Positions 23,400 to 37,079 are shown, counted from the stretch's first letter. The stretch is DNA of 64,000 bases from Acholoe squamosa (GCA_949317995.1 OX439036.1:3713207-3777206); one strand, 5' to 3'. A program made the numbers and translations. Notes: generated by a model not told the origin, from the sequence alone.

Positions 23400-23612
23400 T
23401 CCTAATGTAAAGGTGGTTTCCTCTCTGCTGCTATTAGAAGTCTCCTGTGTGTCTCCAGACTGTCAGCACTGTCACACAAGTCTTGGTATTGAATTGAATT
23501 GATGAGGTATTATAAGTTTATATAAAAGTCCTATAATATAGTATCAATGTAGATCCTACGATAAAGGTGTTATAGCCTGTCTGCTACAGGATGCCTTCTG
23601 TATGACTCCAGA
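23400..23612. repeat. degenerate long-period repeats flanking the minisatellites (left side)
   Basis: Two diverged copies of a unit reading, on plus, GTAGATCCTA..AAAGGTG, CTCTGCTG, 'gaagtctcctgtgtgtctccaga' and ACTGTCAGCACTGTCACACAA, then GTCTTGGT. The same series reappears to the right of the arrays (35615-35860). They look like the parental unit from which both minisatellites grew. Confidence 0.6.
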
Positions 23613-25868
23613 CACTCACCACTGTCAGTGCCGCAGAGGTCTTATAGTGGGACTTGGTCTAAGTTAATATAAATATACCAGACACTCACCACTGTCAGTG
23701 CCGCAGAGGTCTTATAGTGGGACTTGGTCTAAGTTAATATAAATATACCAGACATTCACCACTGTCAGTGCCGCAGAGGTCTTATAGTGGGGCTTGGTGG
23801 TCTAAGTTAATATAAATATACCAGACACTCACCACTGTCAGTGCCGCAGAGGTCTTATAGTGGGACTTGGTCTAAGTTAATATAAATATACCAGACACTC
23901 ACCACTGTCAGTGACGCAGAGGTCTTATAGTGGGACTTGGTCTAAGTTAATATAAATATACCAGACACTCACCACTGTCAGTGCCGCAGAGGTCTTATAG
24001 TGGGGCTTGGTGGTCTAAGTTAATATAAATATATCAGACACTCACCACTGTCAGTGCCGCAGAGGTCTGATAGTGGGACTTGGTCTAAGTTAATATAAAT
24101 ATACCAGACACTCACCACTGTCAGTGACGCAGAGGTCTTATAGTGGGACTTGGTCTAAGTTAATATAAATATACCAGACACTCACCACTGTCAGTGCCGC
24201 AGAGATCTTATAGTGGGACTTGGTGGTCTAAGTTAATATAAATATACCAGACACTCACCACTGTCAGTGCCGCAGAGGTCTTATAGTGGGACTTGGTCTA
24301 AGTTAATATAAATATACCAGACACTCACCACTGTCAGTGCCGCAGAGGTCTTATAGTGGGACTTGGTCTAAGTTAATATAAATATACTAGACACTCACCA
24401 CTGTCAGTGCCGCAGAGATCTTATAGTGGGACTTGGTGGTCTAGGTTAATATAAATATACCAGACACTCACCACTGTCAGTGCCGCAGAGGTATTATAGT
24501 GGGACTTGGTGGTCTAAGTTAATATAAGTATACCAGACACTCACCACTGTCAGTGTGGCAGAGATCTTATAGTGGGACTTGGTCTAAGTTAATATAAATA
24601 TACCAGACACTCACCGCTGTCAGTGTGGCAGAGATCTTATAGTGGGACTTGGTCTAAGTTAATATAAATATACCAGACACTCACCACTGTCAGTGTCACA
24701 GAGATCTTATAGTGGGACTTGGTCTAAGTTAATATAAATATACCAGACACTCACCACTGTCAGTGCCGCAGAGGTCTTATAGTGGGGCTTGGTGGTCTAA
24801 GTTAATATAAATATACCAGACACTCACCACTGTCAGTGCCGCAGAGGTCTTATAGTGGGGCTTGGTCTAAGTTAATATAAATATACCAGACACTCACCAC
24901 TGTCAGTGCCGCAGAGGTCTTATAGTGGGGCTTGGTCTAAGTTAATATAAATATACCAGACACTCACTACTGTCAGTGCCGCAGAGGTCTTATAGTGGGG
25001 CTTGGTCTAAGTTAATATAAATATACCAGACACTCACCACTGTCAGTGCCGCAGAGGTCTTATAGTGGGGCTTGGTCTAAGTTAATATAAATATACCAGA
25101 CACTCACCACTGTCAGTGTCACAGAGGTCTTATAGTGGGACTTGGTCTAAGTTAATATAAATATACCAGACACTCAGCACTGTCAGTGTCACAGAGATCT
25201 TATAGTGGGACTTGGTCTAAGTTAATATAAATATACCAGACACTCACCACTGTCAGTGCCGCAGAGGTCTTATAGTGGGGCTTGGTGGTCTAAGTTAATA
25301 TAAATATACCAGACACTCACCACTGTCAGTGCCGCAGAGGTCTTATAGTGGGGCTTGGTCTAAGTTAATATAAATATACCAGACACTCACCACTGTCAGT
25401 GTCACAGAGGTCTTATAGTGGGACTTGGTCTAAGTTAATATAAATATACCAGACACTCACCACTGTCAGTGTCACAGAGGTCTTATAGTGGTGCTTGGTG
25501 GTCTAAGTTAATATAAATATACCAGACACTCACCACTGTCAGTGCCGCAGAGGTCTTATAGTGGGGCTTGGTCTAAGTTAATATAAATATACCAGACACT
25601 CACCACTGTCAGTGTCACAGAGGTCTTATAGTGGGACTTGGTCTAAGTTAATATAAATATACCAGACACTCACCACTGTCAGTGCCGCAGAGGTCTTATA
25701 GTGGGACTTGGTCTAAGTTAAAATAAATATACCAGACACTCACCACTGTCAGTGCCGCAGAGATCTTATAGTGGGACTTGGTCTAAGTTAATATAAATAT
25801 ACCAGACACTCACCACTGTCAGTGTGGCAGAGGTCTTATAGTGGGACTTGGTGGTCTAAGGTAATATA
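23613..25868. repeat. minisatellite 1: about 32 copies of a 70-bp unit
   Basis: Unit of 70 bp (73 where an extra GGT is present): CAGACACTCACCACTGTCAG, then TGCCGCAGAGGTCTTATAGT, GGGACTTGGTCTAAGTTAAT and ATAAATATAC. On the minus strand each unit carries TATTAACTTAG|ACCAAGTCCC, an acceptor-like site, and 39 nt later GACAGTG|GTGAGT, a consensus donor. The 39 nt are open in one frame (starting T-K-S-H-Y-K). The implied 31-nt introns are too short for normal animal splicing. I therefore call it a non-coding array that includes an exon-intron-like boundary. Confidence 0.95.
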
Positions 25869-25919
25869 AATATATACAGGTTCTAAATTGTTTGATACAG
25901 GTTGTAGGTTCTACTCCAA

Positions 25920-28900
25920 AGCTGCTGTCCTGTCTGCTGTAAGATAGGATGCCTCCTGTATACCTGTCTGCTGTAAGATAGGATGCCCCCTGTATACCTG
26001 TCTGCTGTAAGATAGGATGCCTCCTGTATACCTGTCTGCTGTAAGATAGGATCCCTATTGTATACCTGTCTGCTGTAAGATAGGATGCCCCCTGTGTACC
26101 TGTCTGCTGTAAGATAGGATGTCTCCTGTATACCTGTCTGCTGTAAGATAGGATGCCCCCTGTATACCTGTCTGCTGTAAGATAGGATGTCTCCTGTATA
26201 CCTGTCTGCTGTAAGATAGGATCCCTATTGTATACCTGTCTGCTGTAAGATAGGATGCCCCCTGTGTACCTGTCTGCTGTAAGATAGGATACCTCCTGTA
26301 TACCTGTCTGCTGTAAGATAGGATCCCTATTGTATACCTGTCTGCTGTAAGATAGGATGGCTCCTGTATACCTGTCTGCTGTAAGATAGGATACCTATTG
26401 TATACCTTTCTGCTGTAAAATAGGATACCTCCTGTATACCTGTCTACTGTAAGATAAGATACCTCCTGTATACCTGTCTGCTGTGAGATAGGATACCTCC
26501 TGTATACCTGTCTGCTGTAAGATAGGATCCCTATTGTATACCTGTCTGCTGTAAGATAGGATACCTCCTGTATACCTGTCTGCTGTAAGATAGGATCCCT
26601 ATTGTATACCTGTCTGCTGTAAGATAGGATGGCTCCTGTATACCTGTCTGCTGTAAGATAGGATACCTATTGTATACCTGTCTGCTGTAAAATAGGATAC
26701 CTCCTGTATACCTGTCTACTGTAAGATAAGATACCTCCTGTATACCTGTCTGCTGTGAGATAGGATACCTCCTGTATACCTGTCTGCTGTAAGATAAGAT
26801 ACCTCCTGTATACCTGTCTGCTGTAAGATAGGATGGCTCCTGTATACCTGTCTGCTGTAAGATAGGATGCCTATTGTATACCTGTCTGCTGTAAGATAGG
26901 ATGGCTCCTGTATACCTGTCTGCTGTAAGATAGGATGCCTCCTGTATACCTGTCTGCTGTGAGATAGGATGCCTCCTGTATACCTGTCTGTTGTAAGATA
27001 GGATACCTCCTGTATACCTGTATGCTGTAAGATAGGATGCCTCCTGTATACCTGTCTGTTGTAAGATAGGATACCTCCTGTATACCTGTCTGCTGTAAGA
27101 TAGGATGACTCCTGTATACCTGTCTGCTGTAAGATTGGATACCTATTGTATACCTGTCTACTGTAATATAGGATGCCCCCTATATACCTGTCTGCTGTAA
27201 GATAGGATGCCCCCTATATACCTGTCTGCTGTAAGATAGGATGCCCCCTGTATACCTGTCTGCTGTAAGATAGGATGCCTCCTGTATACCTGTCTGCTGT
27301 AAGATAGGATCCCTATTGTATACCTGTCTGCTGTAAGATAGGATGCCCCCTGTGTACCTGTCTGCTGTTAGATAGGATGCCCCCTGTATACCCGTCTGCT
27401 GTAAGATAGGATGTCTCCTGTATACCTGTCTGCTGTAAGATAGGATGCCTCCTGTATACCTGTCTTCTGTAAGATAGGATACCTCCTGTTTACCTGTCTG
27501 CTGTAAGATAGGATACCTCCTGTATACCCGTCTGCTGTAAGATAGGATCCCTATTGTATACCTGTCTGCTGTAAGATAGGATGCCCCCTGTATACCTGTC
27601 TGCTGTAAGATAGGATGCCTCCTGTATACCTGTCTGCTGTAAGATAGGATGCCCCCTGTATACCTGTCTGCTGTAAGATAAGATGCCCCCTGTATACCTG
27701 TCTGCTGTAAGATAGGATGCCCCCTGTATACCTGTCTGCTGTAAGATAGGATGCCCCCAGTATACCTGTCTGCTGTAAGATAGGATCCCTATTGTATACC
27801 TGTCTGCTGTAAGATAGGATGCCCCCTGTGTACCTGTCTGCTGTAAGATAGGATGCCTCCTGTATACCTGTCTGCTGTAAGATAGGATGTCTCCTGTATA
27901 CCTGTCTGCTGTAAGATAGGATGGCTCCTGTATACCTGTCTGCTGTGAGATAGGATACCTCCTGTATACCTGTATGCTGTGAGATAGGATACCTCCTGTA
28001 TACCTGTATGCTGTAAGATAGGATGCCTCCTGTATACCTGTCTGTTGTAAGATAGGATACCTCCTGTATACCTGTCTGCTGTAAGATAGGATGTCTCCTG
28101 TATACCTGTCTGCTGTAAGATAGGATCCCTATTGTATACCTGTCTGCTGTAAGATAGGATACCTCCTGTATACCCGTCTGCTGTAAGATAGGATACCTCC
28201 TGTATACCTGTATGCTGTAAGATAGGATGCCTCCTGTATACCTGTCTGTTGTAAGATAGGATACCTCCTGTATACCTGTCTGATGTAAGATAGGATACCT
28301 ATTGTATACCTGTCTGCTGTAAGATAGGATGACTCCTGTATACCTGTCTGCTGTAAGATAGGATGCCTATTGTATACCTGTCTGCTGTAAGATAGGATAC
28401 CTTCTGTATACCTGTCTGCTGTAAGATAGGATGACTCCTGTATACCTGTCTGCTGTAAGATAGGATGACTCCTGTATACCTGTCTGCTGTAAGATAGGAT
28501 ACCTATTGTATACCTGTCTGCTGTAAGATAGGATACCTTCTGTATACCTGTCTGCTGTAAGATAGGATGACTCCTGTATACCTGTCTGCTGTAAGATAGG
28601 ATGACTCCTGTATACATGTCTGCTGTAAGATAGGATACCTATTGTATACCTGTCTGCTGTAAGATAGGATGCCCCCTGTGTACCTGTCTGATGTAAGATA
28701 GGAGGCCACCTATATACCTGTCTGCTGTAAGATAGGATGCCCCCTGTATACCTGTCTGCTGTAAGATAGGATGCCTCCTGTATACCTGTCTGCTGTAAGA
28801 TAGGATCCCTATTGTATACCTGTCTGCTGTAAAATAGGATGCCCCCTGTGTACCTGTCTGCTGTAAGATAGGATGCCCCCTGTGTACCTGTCTGATGTAA

Positions 28901-31900
28901 GATAGGATGCCCCCTATATACCTGTCTGCTGTAAGATAGGATGGCCCCTGTATACCTGTCTGCTGTAAGATAGGATGCCTCCTGTATACCTGTCTGCTGT
29001 AAGATAGGATCCCTATTGTATACCTGTCTGCTGTAAGATAGGATGCCCCCTGTATACCTGTCTGCTGTAAGATAGGATGCCTCCTGTATACCTGTCTGCT
29101 GTAAGATAGGATCCCTATTGTATACCTGTCTGCTGTAAGATAGGATACCTCCTGTATACCTGTCTGCTGTAAGATAGGATGCCCCCTGTGTACCTGTCTG
29201 CTGTAAGATAGGATACCTCCTGTATACCTGTCTGCTGTAAGATAGGATCCCTATTGTATACCTGTCTGCTGTAAGATAGGATGGCTCCTGTATACCTGTC
29301 TGCTGTAAGATAGGATACCTATTGTATACCTGTCTGCTGTAAAATAGGATACCTCCTTTATACCTGTCTACTGTAAGATAAGATACCTCCTGTATACCTG
29401 TCTGCTGTGAGATAGGATACCTCCTGTATACCTGTCTGCTGTAAGATAGGATCCCTATTGTATACCTGTCTGCTGTAAGATAGGATACCTCCTGTATACC
29501 TGTCTGCTGTAAGATAGGATCCCTATTGTATACCTGTCTGCTGTAAGATAGGATGGCTCCTGTATACCTGTCTGCTGTAAGATAGGATACCTATTGTATA
29601 CCTGTCTGCTGTAAAATAGGATACCTCCTGTATACCTGTCTACTGTAAGATAAGATACCTCCTGTATACCTGTCTGCTGTGAGATAGGATACCTCCTGTA
29701 TACCTGTCTGCTGTAAGATAAGATACCTCCTGTATACCTGTCTGCTGTAAGATAGGATGGCTCCTGTATACCTGTCTGCTGTAAGATAGGATGCCCCCAG
29801 TATACCTGTCTGCTGTAAGATAGGATCCCTATTGTATACCTGTCTGCTGTAAGATAGGATGCCCCCTGTGTACCTGTCTGCTGTAAGATAGGATGCCTCC
29901 TGTATACCTGTCTGCTGTAAGATAGGATGCCTCCTGTATACCTGTCTGCTGTGAGATAGGATGCCTCCTGTATACCTGTCTGCTGTGAGATAGGATGCCT
30001 CCTGTATACCTGTCTGTTGTAAGATAGGATACCTCCTGTATACCTGTATGCTGTAAGATAGGATGCCTCCTGTATACCTGTCTGTTGTAAGATAGGATAC
30101 CTCCTGTATACCTGTCTGCTGTAAGATAGGATGACTCCTGTATACCTGTCTGCTGTAAGATTGGATACCTATTGTATACCTGTCTACTGTAATATAGGAT
30201 GCCCCCTATATACCTGTCTGCTGTAAGATAGGATGCCCCCTATATACCTGTCTGCTGTAAGATAGGATGCCCCCTGTATACCTGTCTGCTGTAAGATAGG
30301 ATGCCTCCTGTATACCTGTCTGCTGTAAGATAGGATCCCTATTGTATACCTGTCTGCTGTAAGATAGGATGCCCCCTGTGTACCTGTCTGCTGTAAGATA
30401 GGATGCCCCCTGTTTACCCGTCTGCTGTAAGATAGGATGTCTCCTGTATACCTGTCTGCTGTAAGATAGGATGCCTCCTGTATACCTGTCTTCTGTAAGA
30501 TAGGATACCTCCTGTATACCTGTCTGCTGTAAGATAGGATACCTCCTGTATACCCGTCTGCTGTAAGATAGGATCCCTATTGTATACCTGTCTGCTGTAA
30601 GATAGGATGCCCCCTGTATACCTGTCTGCTGTAAGATAGGATGCCTCCTGTATACCTGTCTGCTGTAAGATAGGATGCCCCCTGTATACCTGTCTGCTGT
30701 AAGATAAGATGCCCCCTGTATACCTGTCTGCTGTAAGATAGGATGCCCCCTGTATACCTGTCTGCTGTAAGATAGGATGCCCCCAGTATACCTGTCTGCT
30801 GTAAGATAGGATCCCTATTGTATACCTGTCTGCTGTAAGATAGGATGCCCCCTGTGTACCTGTCTGCTGTAAGATAGGATGCCTCCTGTATACCTGTCTG
30901 CTGTAAGATAGGATGTCTCCTGTATACCTGTCTGCTGTAAGATAGGATGGCTCCTGTATACCTGTCTGCTGTGAGATAGGATACCTCCTGTATACCTGTA
31001 TGCTGTGAGATAGGATACCTCCTGTATACCTGTATGCTGTAAGATAGGATGCCTCCTGTATACCTGTCTGTTGTAAGATAGGATACCTCCTGTATACCTG
31101 TCTGCTGTAAGATAGGATGTCTCCTGTATACCTGTCTGCTGTAAGATAGGATCCCTATTGTATACCTGTCTGCTGTAAGATAGGATACCTCCTGTATACC
31201 CGTCTGCTGTAAGATAGGATACCTCCTGTATACCTGTATGCTGTAAGATAGGATGCCTCCTGTATACCTGTCTGTTGTAAGATAGGATACCTCCTGTATA
31301 CCTGTCTGATGTAAGATAGGATACCTATTGTATACCTGTCTGCTGTAAGATAGGATGACTCCTGTATACCTGTCTGCTGTAAGATAGGATGCCTATTGTA
31401 TACCTGTCTGCTGTAAGATAGGATACCTTCTGTATACCTGTCTGCTGTAAGATAGGATGACTCCTGTATACCTGTCTGCTGTAAGATAGGATGACTCCTG
31501 TATACCTGTCTGCTGTAAGATAGGATACCTATTGTATACCTGTCTGCTGTAAGATAGGATACCTTCTGTATACCTGTCTGCTGTAAGATAGGATACCTCC
31601 TGTATACCCGTCTGCTGTAAGATAGGATCCCTATTGTATACCTGTCTGCTGTAAGATAGGATGCCCCCTGTATACCTGTCTGCTGTAAGATAGGATGCCT
31701 CCTGTATACCTGTCTGCTGTAAGATAAGATGCCCCCTGTATACCTGTCTGCTGTAAGATAGGATGCCCCCTGTATACCTGTCTGCTGTAAGATAGGATGC
31801 CCCCAGTATACCTGTCTGCTGTAAGATAGGATCCCTATTGTATACCTGTCTGCTGTAAGATAGGATGCCCCCTGTGTACCTGTCTGCTGTAAGATAGGAT

Positions 31901-34900
31901 GCCTCCTGTATACCTGTCTGCTGTAAGATAGGATGTCTCCTGTATACCTGTCTCCTGTAAGATAGGATGGCTCCTGTATACCTGTCTGCTGTGAGATAGG
32001 ATACCTCCTGTATACCTGTCTACTGTAAGATAGGATGGCTCCTGTATACCTGTCTGCTGTAAGATAGGATACCTATTGTATACCTGTCTGCTGTAAGATA
32101 GGATACCTTCTGTATACCTGTCTGCTGTAAGATAGGATGACTCCTGTATACCTGTCTGCTGTAAGATAGGATGACTCCTGTATACATGTCTGCTGTAAGA
32201 TAGGATACCTATTGTATACCTGTCTGCTGTAAGATAGGATGCCCCCTGTGTACCTGTCTGATGTAAGATAGGATGCCACCTATATACCTGTCTGCTGTAA
32301 GATAGGATGCCCCCTGTATACCTGTCTGCTGTAAGATAGGATACCTATTGTATACCTGTCTGCTGTAAGATAGGATCCCTATTGTATACCTGTCTGCTGT
32401 AAGATAGGATACCTCCTGTATACCCGTCTGCTGTAAGATAGGATCCCTATTGTATACCTGTCTGCTGTAAGATAGGATGCCCCCTGTATACCTGTCTGCT
32501 GTAAGATAGGATGCCCCCTGTATACCTGTCTGCTGTAAGATAGGATGCCCCCAGTATACCTGTCTGCTGTAAGATAGGATCCCTATTGTATACCTGTCTG
32601 CTGTAAGATAGGATGCCCCCTGTGTACCTGTCTGCTGTAAGATAGGATGCCTCCTGTATACCTGTCTGCTGTAAGATAGGATGTCTCCTGTATACCTGTC
32701 TCCTGTAAGATAGGATGGCTCCTGTATACCTGTCTGCTGTGAGATAGGATACCTCCTGTATACCTGTCTACTGTAAGATAGGATGGCTCCTGTATACCTG
32801 TCTGCTGTAAGATAGGATACCTATTGTATACCTGTCTGCTGTAAGATAGGATACCTTCTGTATACCTGTCTGCTGTAAGATAGGATGACTCCTGTATACC
32901 TGTCTGCTGTAAGATAGGATGACTCCTGTATACATGTCTGCTGTAAGATAGGATACCTATTGTATACCTGTCTGCTGTAAGATAGGATGCCCCCTGTGTA
33001 CCTGTCTGATGTAAGATAGGATGCCACCTATATACCTGTCTGCTGTAAGATAGGATGCCCCCTGTATACCTGTCTGCTGTAAGATAGGATGCCTCCTGTA
33101 TACCTGTCTGCTGTAAGATAGGATCCCTATTGTATACCTGTCTGCTGTAAAATAGGATGCCCCCTGTGTACCTGTCTGCTGTAAGATAGGATGCCCCCTG
33201 TGTACCTGTCTGATGTAAGATAGGATGCCCCCTATATACCTGTCTGCTGTAAGATAGGATGCCCCCTGTATACCTGTCTGCTGTAAGATAGGATGCCTCC
33301 TGTATACCTGTCTGCTGTAAGATAGGATCCCTATTGTATACCTGTCTGCTGTAAGATAGGATGCCCCCTGTATACCTGTCTGCTGTAAGATAGGATGCCT
33401 CCTGTATACCTGTCTGCTGTAAGATAGGATCCCTATTGTATACCTGTCTGCTGTAAGATAGGATACCTCCTGTATACCCGTCTGCTGTAAGATAGGATCC
33501 CTATTGTATACCTGTCTGCTGTAAGATAGGATGCCCCCTGTATACCTGTCTGCTGTAAGATAGGATGCCTCCTGTATACCTGTCTGCTGTAAGATAAGAT
33601 GCCCCCTGTATACCTGTCTGCTGTAAGATAGGATGCCCCCTGTATACCTGTCTGCTGTAAGATAGGATGCCCCCAGTATACCTGTCTGCTGTAAGATAGG
33701 ATCCCTATTGTATACCTGTCTGCTGTAAGATAGGATGCCCCCTGTGTACCTGTCTGCTGTAAGATAGGATGCCTCCTGTATACCTGTCTGCTGTAAGATA
33801 GGATGTCTCCTGTATACCTGTCTCCTGTAAGATAGGATGGCTCCTGTATACCTGTCTGCTGTGAGATAGGATACCTCCTGTATACCTGTCTACTGTAAGA
33901 TAGGATGGCTCCTGTATACCTGTCTGCTGTGAGATAGGATGCCTCCTGTATACCTGTCTGCTGTAAGATAGGATGGCTCCTGTATACCCGTCTGCTGTAA
34001 GATAGGATCCCTATTGTATACCTGTAAGATAGGATGGCTCCTGTATACCTGTCTGCTGTAAGATAGGATCCCTATTGTATACCTGTCTGCTGTAAGATAG
34101 GATGCCCCCTGTGTACCTGTCTGCTGTAAGATAGGATGCCTCCTGTATACCTGTCTGCTGTAAGACAGGATGCCTATTGTATACCCGTCTGCTGTAAGAT
34201 AGGATGTCTTCTGTATACCTGTCTGCTGTAAGATAGGATACCTCCTGTATACCTGTCTGCTGTAAGATAGGATACCTCCTGTATACCCGTCTGCTGTAAG
34301 ATAGGATCCCTATTGTATACCTGTCTGCTGTAAGATAGGATACCTCCTGTATACCCATCTGCTGTAAGATAGGATCCCTATTGTATACCTGTCTGCTGTA
34401 AGATAGGATGCCCCCTGTATACCTGTCTGCTGTAAGATAGGATGCCTCCTGTATACCTGTCTGCTGTAAGATAGGATGCCCCCTGTATACCTGTCTGCTG
34501 TAAGATAAGATGCCCCCTGTATACCTGTCTGCTGTAAGATAGGATGCCCCCTGTATACCTGTCTGCTGTAAGATAGGATGCCCCCAGTATACCTGTCTGC
34601 TGTAAGATAGGATCCCTATTGTATACCTGTCTGCTGTAAGATAGGATGCCCCCTGTGTACCTGTCTGCTGTAAGATAGGATGCCTCCTGTATACCTGTCT
34701 GCTGTAAGATAGGATACCTCATGTATACCTGTCTGCTGTAAGATAGGATGACTCCTGTATACCTGTCTGCTGTAAGATAGGATCCCTATTGTATACCTGT
34801 CTGCTGTAAGATAGGATCCCTATTGTATACCTGTCTGCTGTAATATAGGATCCCTATTGTATACCCATCTGCTGTAAGATAGGATCCCTATTGTATACCT

Positions 34901-35556
34901 GTCTGCTGTAAGATAGGATGTCTCCTGTATACCTGTCTGCTATAAGATAAGATGCCTCCTGTATACCTGTCTGCTGTAAGATAGGATGCCTCCTGTATAC
35001 CCGTCTGCTGTAAGATGGGATGTCTCCTGTATACCTGTCTGCTGTAAGATAGGATGTCTCCTGTATACCTGTCTGCTGTAAGATAGGATGCCTATTGTAT
35101 ACCTGTCTGCTGTAAGATAGGATGGCTCCTGTACACCTGTCTGCTGTAAGATAAGATACCTCCTGTATACCTGTCTGCTGTAAGATAGGATGGCTCCTGT
35201 ATACCTGTCTGCTGTAAGATAGGATACCTCCTGTATACCTGTGTGCTGTAAGATAGGATGCCTCCTGTATATCTGTCTGCTGTAAGATAGGATACCTCCT
35301 GTATACCTGTCTGCTGTAAGATAGGATGTCTCCTGTATACCTGTCTGCTGTAAGATAGAATACCTCCTGTATACCTGTCTGCTGTAAGATAGGATGACTC
35401 CTGTATACCTGTCTGCTGTAAGATAGGATGCCTATTGTATACCTGTCTGCTGTAGGATAGGATACCTCCTGTATACCTGTCTGCTGTAAGATAGGATAAC
35501 TCCTGTATACCTGTCTGCTGTAAGATAGGATGCCTCCTGTATACCTGCAGGCACTA
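25920..35556. repeat. minisatellite 2: about 283 copies of a 34-bp unit (9.6 kb)
   Basis: Consensus unit CCTGTCTGCTGTAAGATAGG followed by ATGCCTCCTGTATA. Variants at unit positions 22-28 (GCCTCC, GCCCCC, ACCTCC, CCCTATT, GGCTCC, GACTCC, GTCTCC) recur in ordered blocks, showing segmental amplification. One shortened unit sits at about 34021. On the minus strand each unit reads CTTACAG|CAGACAG|GTATAC, again acceptor-like then donor-like. Because 34 is not a multiple of three and the consensus has no minus-strand stop in any frame, chance frames up to 235 codons appear. They are not genes. Confidence 0.97.
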
Positions 35557-36250
35557 ACCACGGTCTAACCATGTACTATAAGTACATATATAAAGTGCTG
35601 TGGTAGTGTCCTCTAATGGAGGTGTTCTCTGCTGTACATGAAGGACCCTGTATGCCCCCAGGCACTGGGCCGTGTCACATAGGTCTAGATTTGTAGATCT
35701 TAAAGGTTATACCTTCTGTATGCCTCCAGGCAGTGCTCACCGTAACACAGGTCTTGGTAGGACTGGGTATAAGGTTTTATTTGTCCTGTAATATTGTCCA
35801 AGATGTTGATCCATAGGTGCTACTATTTTCAGCTATAGAATGCCTGCTGTGTGTATAAAGGGCATAAAAAGGCATAAAGGATTATCAGAGTTTGATGTTA
35901 ATAGTTCAACAATATCCACTAATCCATACGATCAGACATGTCAGCTGAGGGACGGGTATAACATACAGTTGGTGTAGGTTAGATCCATCTGGTGCTGCTA
36001 CTCCTCCTCTACATACCCTCTAACTAACTGACTGAGTCACCAGACACCTCCCCTAGCTGCCTCTCCCAACACCACAGTATCAGTAGTCCTATATGGTTCC
36101 TATATATCCAGGATAGATCGCTGTGCATCCCTGCCTGATACAAGGCATCAGATATAAAATGGGTATAGGGTAGGAAAAAGGCACTACTCCTGTGTGTCTA
36201 AGTACACTTAGTGAGTGACCATGTAGATCCTCCTCTACCTCCACACTACA
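35557..36250. repeat. degenerate long-period repeats flanking the minisatellites (right side)
   Basis: Diverged parental-type units: 'tgtatgcccccaggcactg..gtgtcacataggtct' (35648-35688) and 'tgtatgcctccaggcagtgctcaccgtaacacaggtcttggt' (35715-35758), with weaker traces near 35830 and 35990. On the minus strand the second has TTACG|GTGAGC at the place where array 1 has CAGTG|GTGAGT. Confidence 0.55.
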
Positions 36251-36358
36251 TCCAGTCAGGTGGGCAGGTCACATGGGGTCCACAATGCACCTGGAGGGGT
36301 TGGGGACTACCTGGAGGAGGGGGGGGGAGTACCTGGAGGACCGGGGCTGCGAGGGGTA

Positions 36359-36579
36359 TACTGTAAGAGAAATGTCGTCAAAATAACAATGGAATTCTCA
36401 TCTCAAAGTTGCCAGAAATCCATTGTAATTTTCACAGAGATTTCTTGTACATTTATACATTTTGTGTACCACTGTACTGCCACCTGGTGCTTATTGTAAA
36501 AACTACACTGGTTTCCTACAATATAATTACGATAGTTCACTGTTTAGTTTTAAAAGGATCCCTGGTAGATTTTATAGTG
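36359..36579. mobile_element. CACTGTAA-family MITE with TA duplication
   Basis: Ends TACTGTAAGAGAAATG and GATTTTATAGTG, flanked by TA (36357-36358, 36580-36581). Core TTTTCACAGAGATTTCTTGT. Confidence 0.8.
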
Positions 36580-36885
36580 TAGCTGGAGGGAGGGGTGAAT
36601 GAGTGAGAGGTGTCTATAGAGATTTGTATGTGTCACAATGTACCTGTATTTATCCCTATGTACCTGGGTGCACCAGTTTGATGTCTGTACATAGCTTAAC
36701 AGATCTATGTGTAGTACCATTCATTTGACAAAGTGCACCCATATATATCCATTTCCCTTTCCTGGCGTCTACATTTCCCTATATTACCCTAGAGCTCTGC
36801 ATCTCCTGACAGCAAACCATTCCATCCAATGTGAGGCCTTATTCCCTTGTGGCCTCTGCAATTCATCTCTTTATATGAAAAGTGA

Positions 36886-37014
36886 TACTCCTCTGTCTAT
36901 CTGTCTCTCTATCTGTCTGTCTGTCTGTCTCTCTCTCTCCGTGTCTCTGCCTCTCTGTCTCTGCCACTCTCCTATCTCTCTGTCTCTTTCTGTCTGCCTA
37001 TCTCTCCTTGTCTC

Positions 37015-37078
<64 letters not shown>

Positions 37079-37079
37079 T
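36886..37079. repeat. pyrimidine tract, (CTGT)n and (CT)n
   Basis: A CTGT/CTCT-rich tract ends in a pure CT run at about 37018-37076. Open frames on both strands here are low-complexity artefacts. Confidence 0.95.

Noticed and set aside
28129-28617. Minus-strand ORFs of 60-235 codons across the 34-bp array
   Set aside because: They arise because the consensus has no minus-strand stops; they start and end at random unit variants and share no external coding context.
25920-35556. Regular 34-bp repeats resembling a CRISPR array
   Set aside because: There are no unique spacers, the units abut directly, and the surroundings are eukaryotic. It is a minisatellite.
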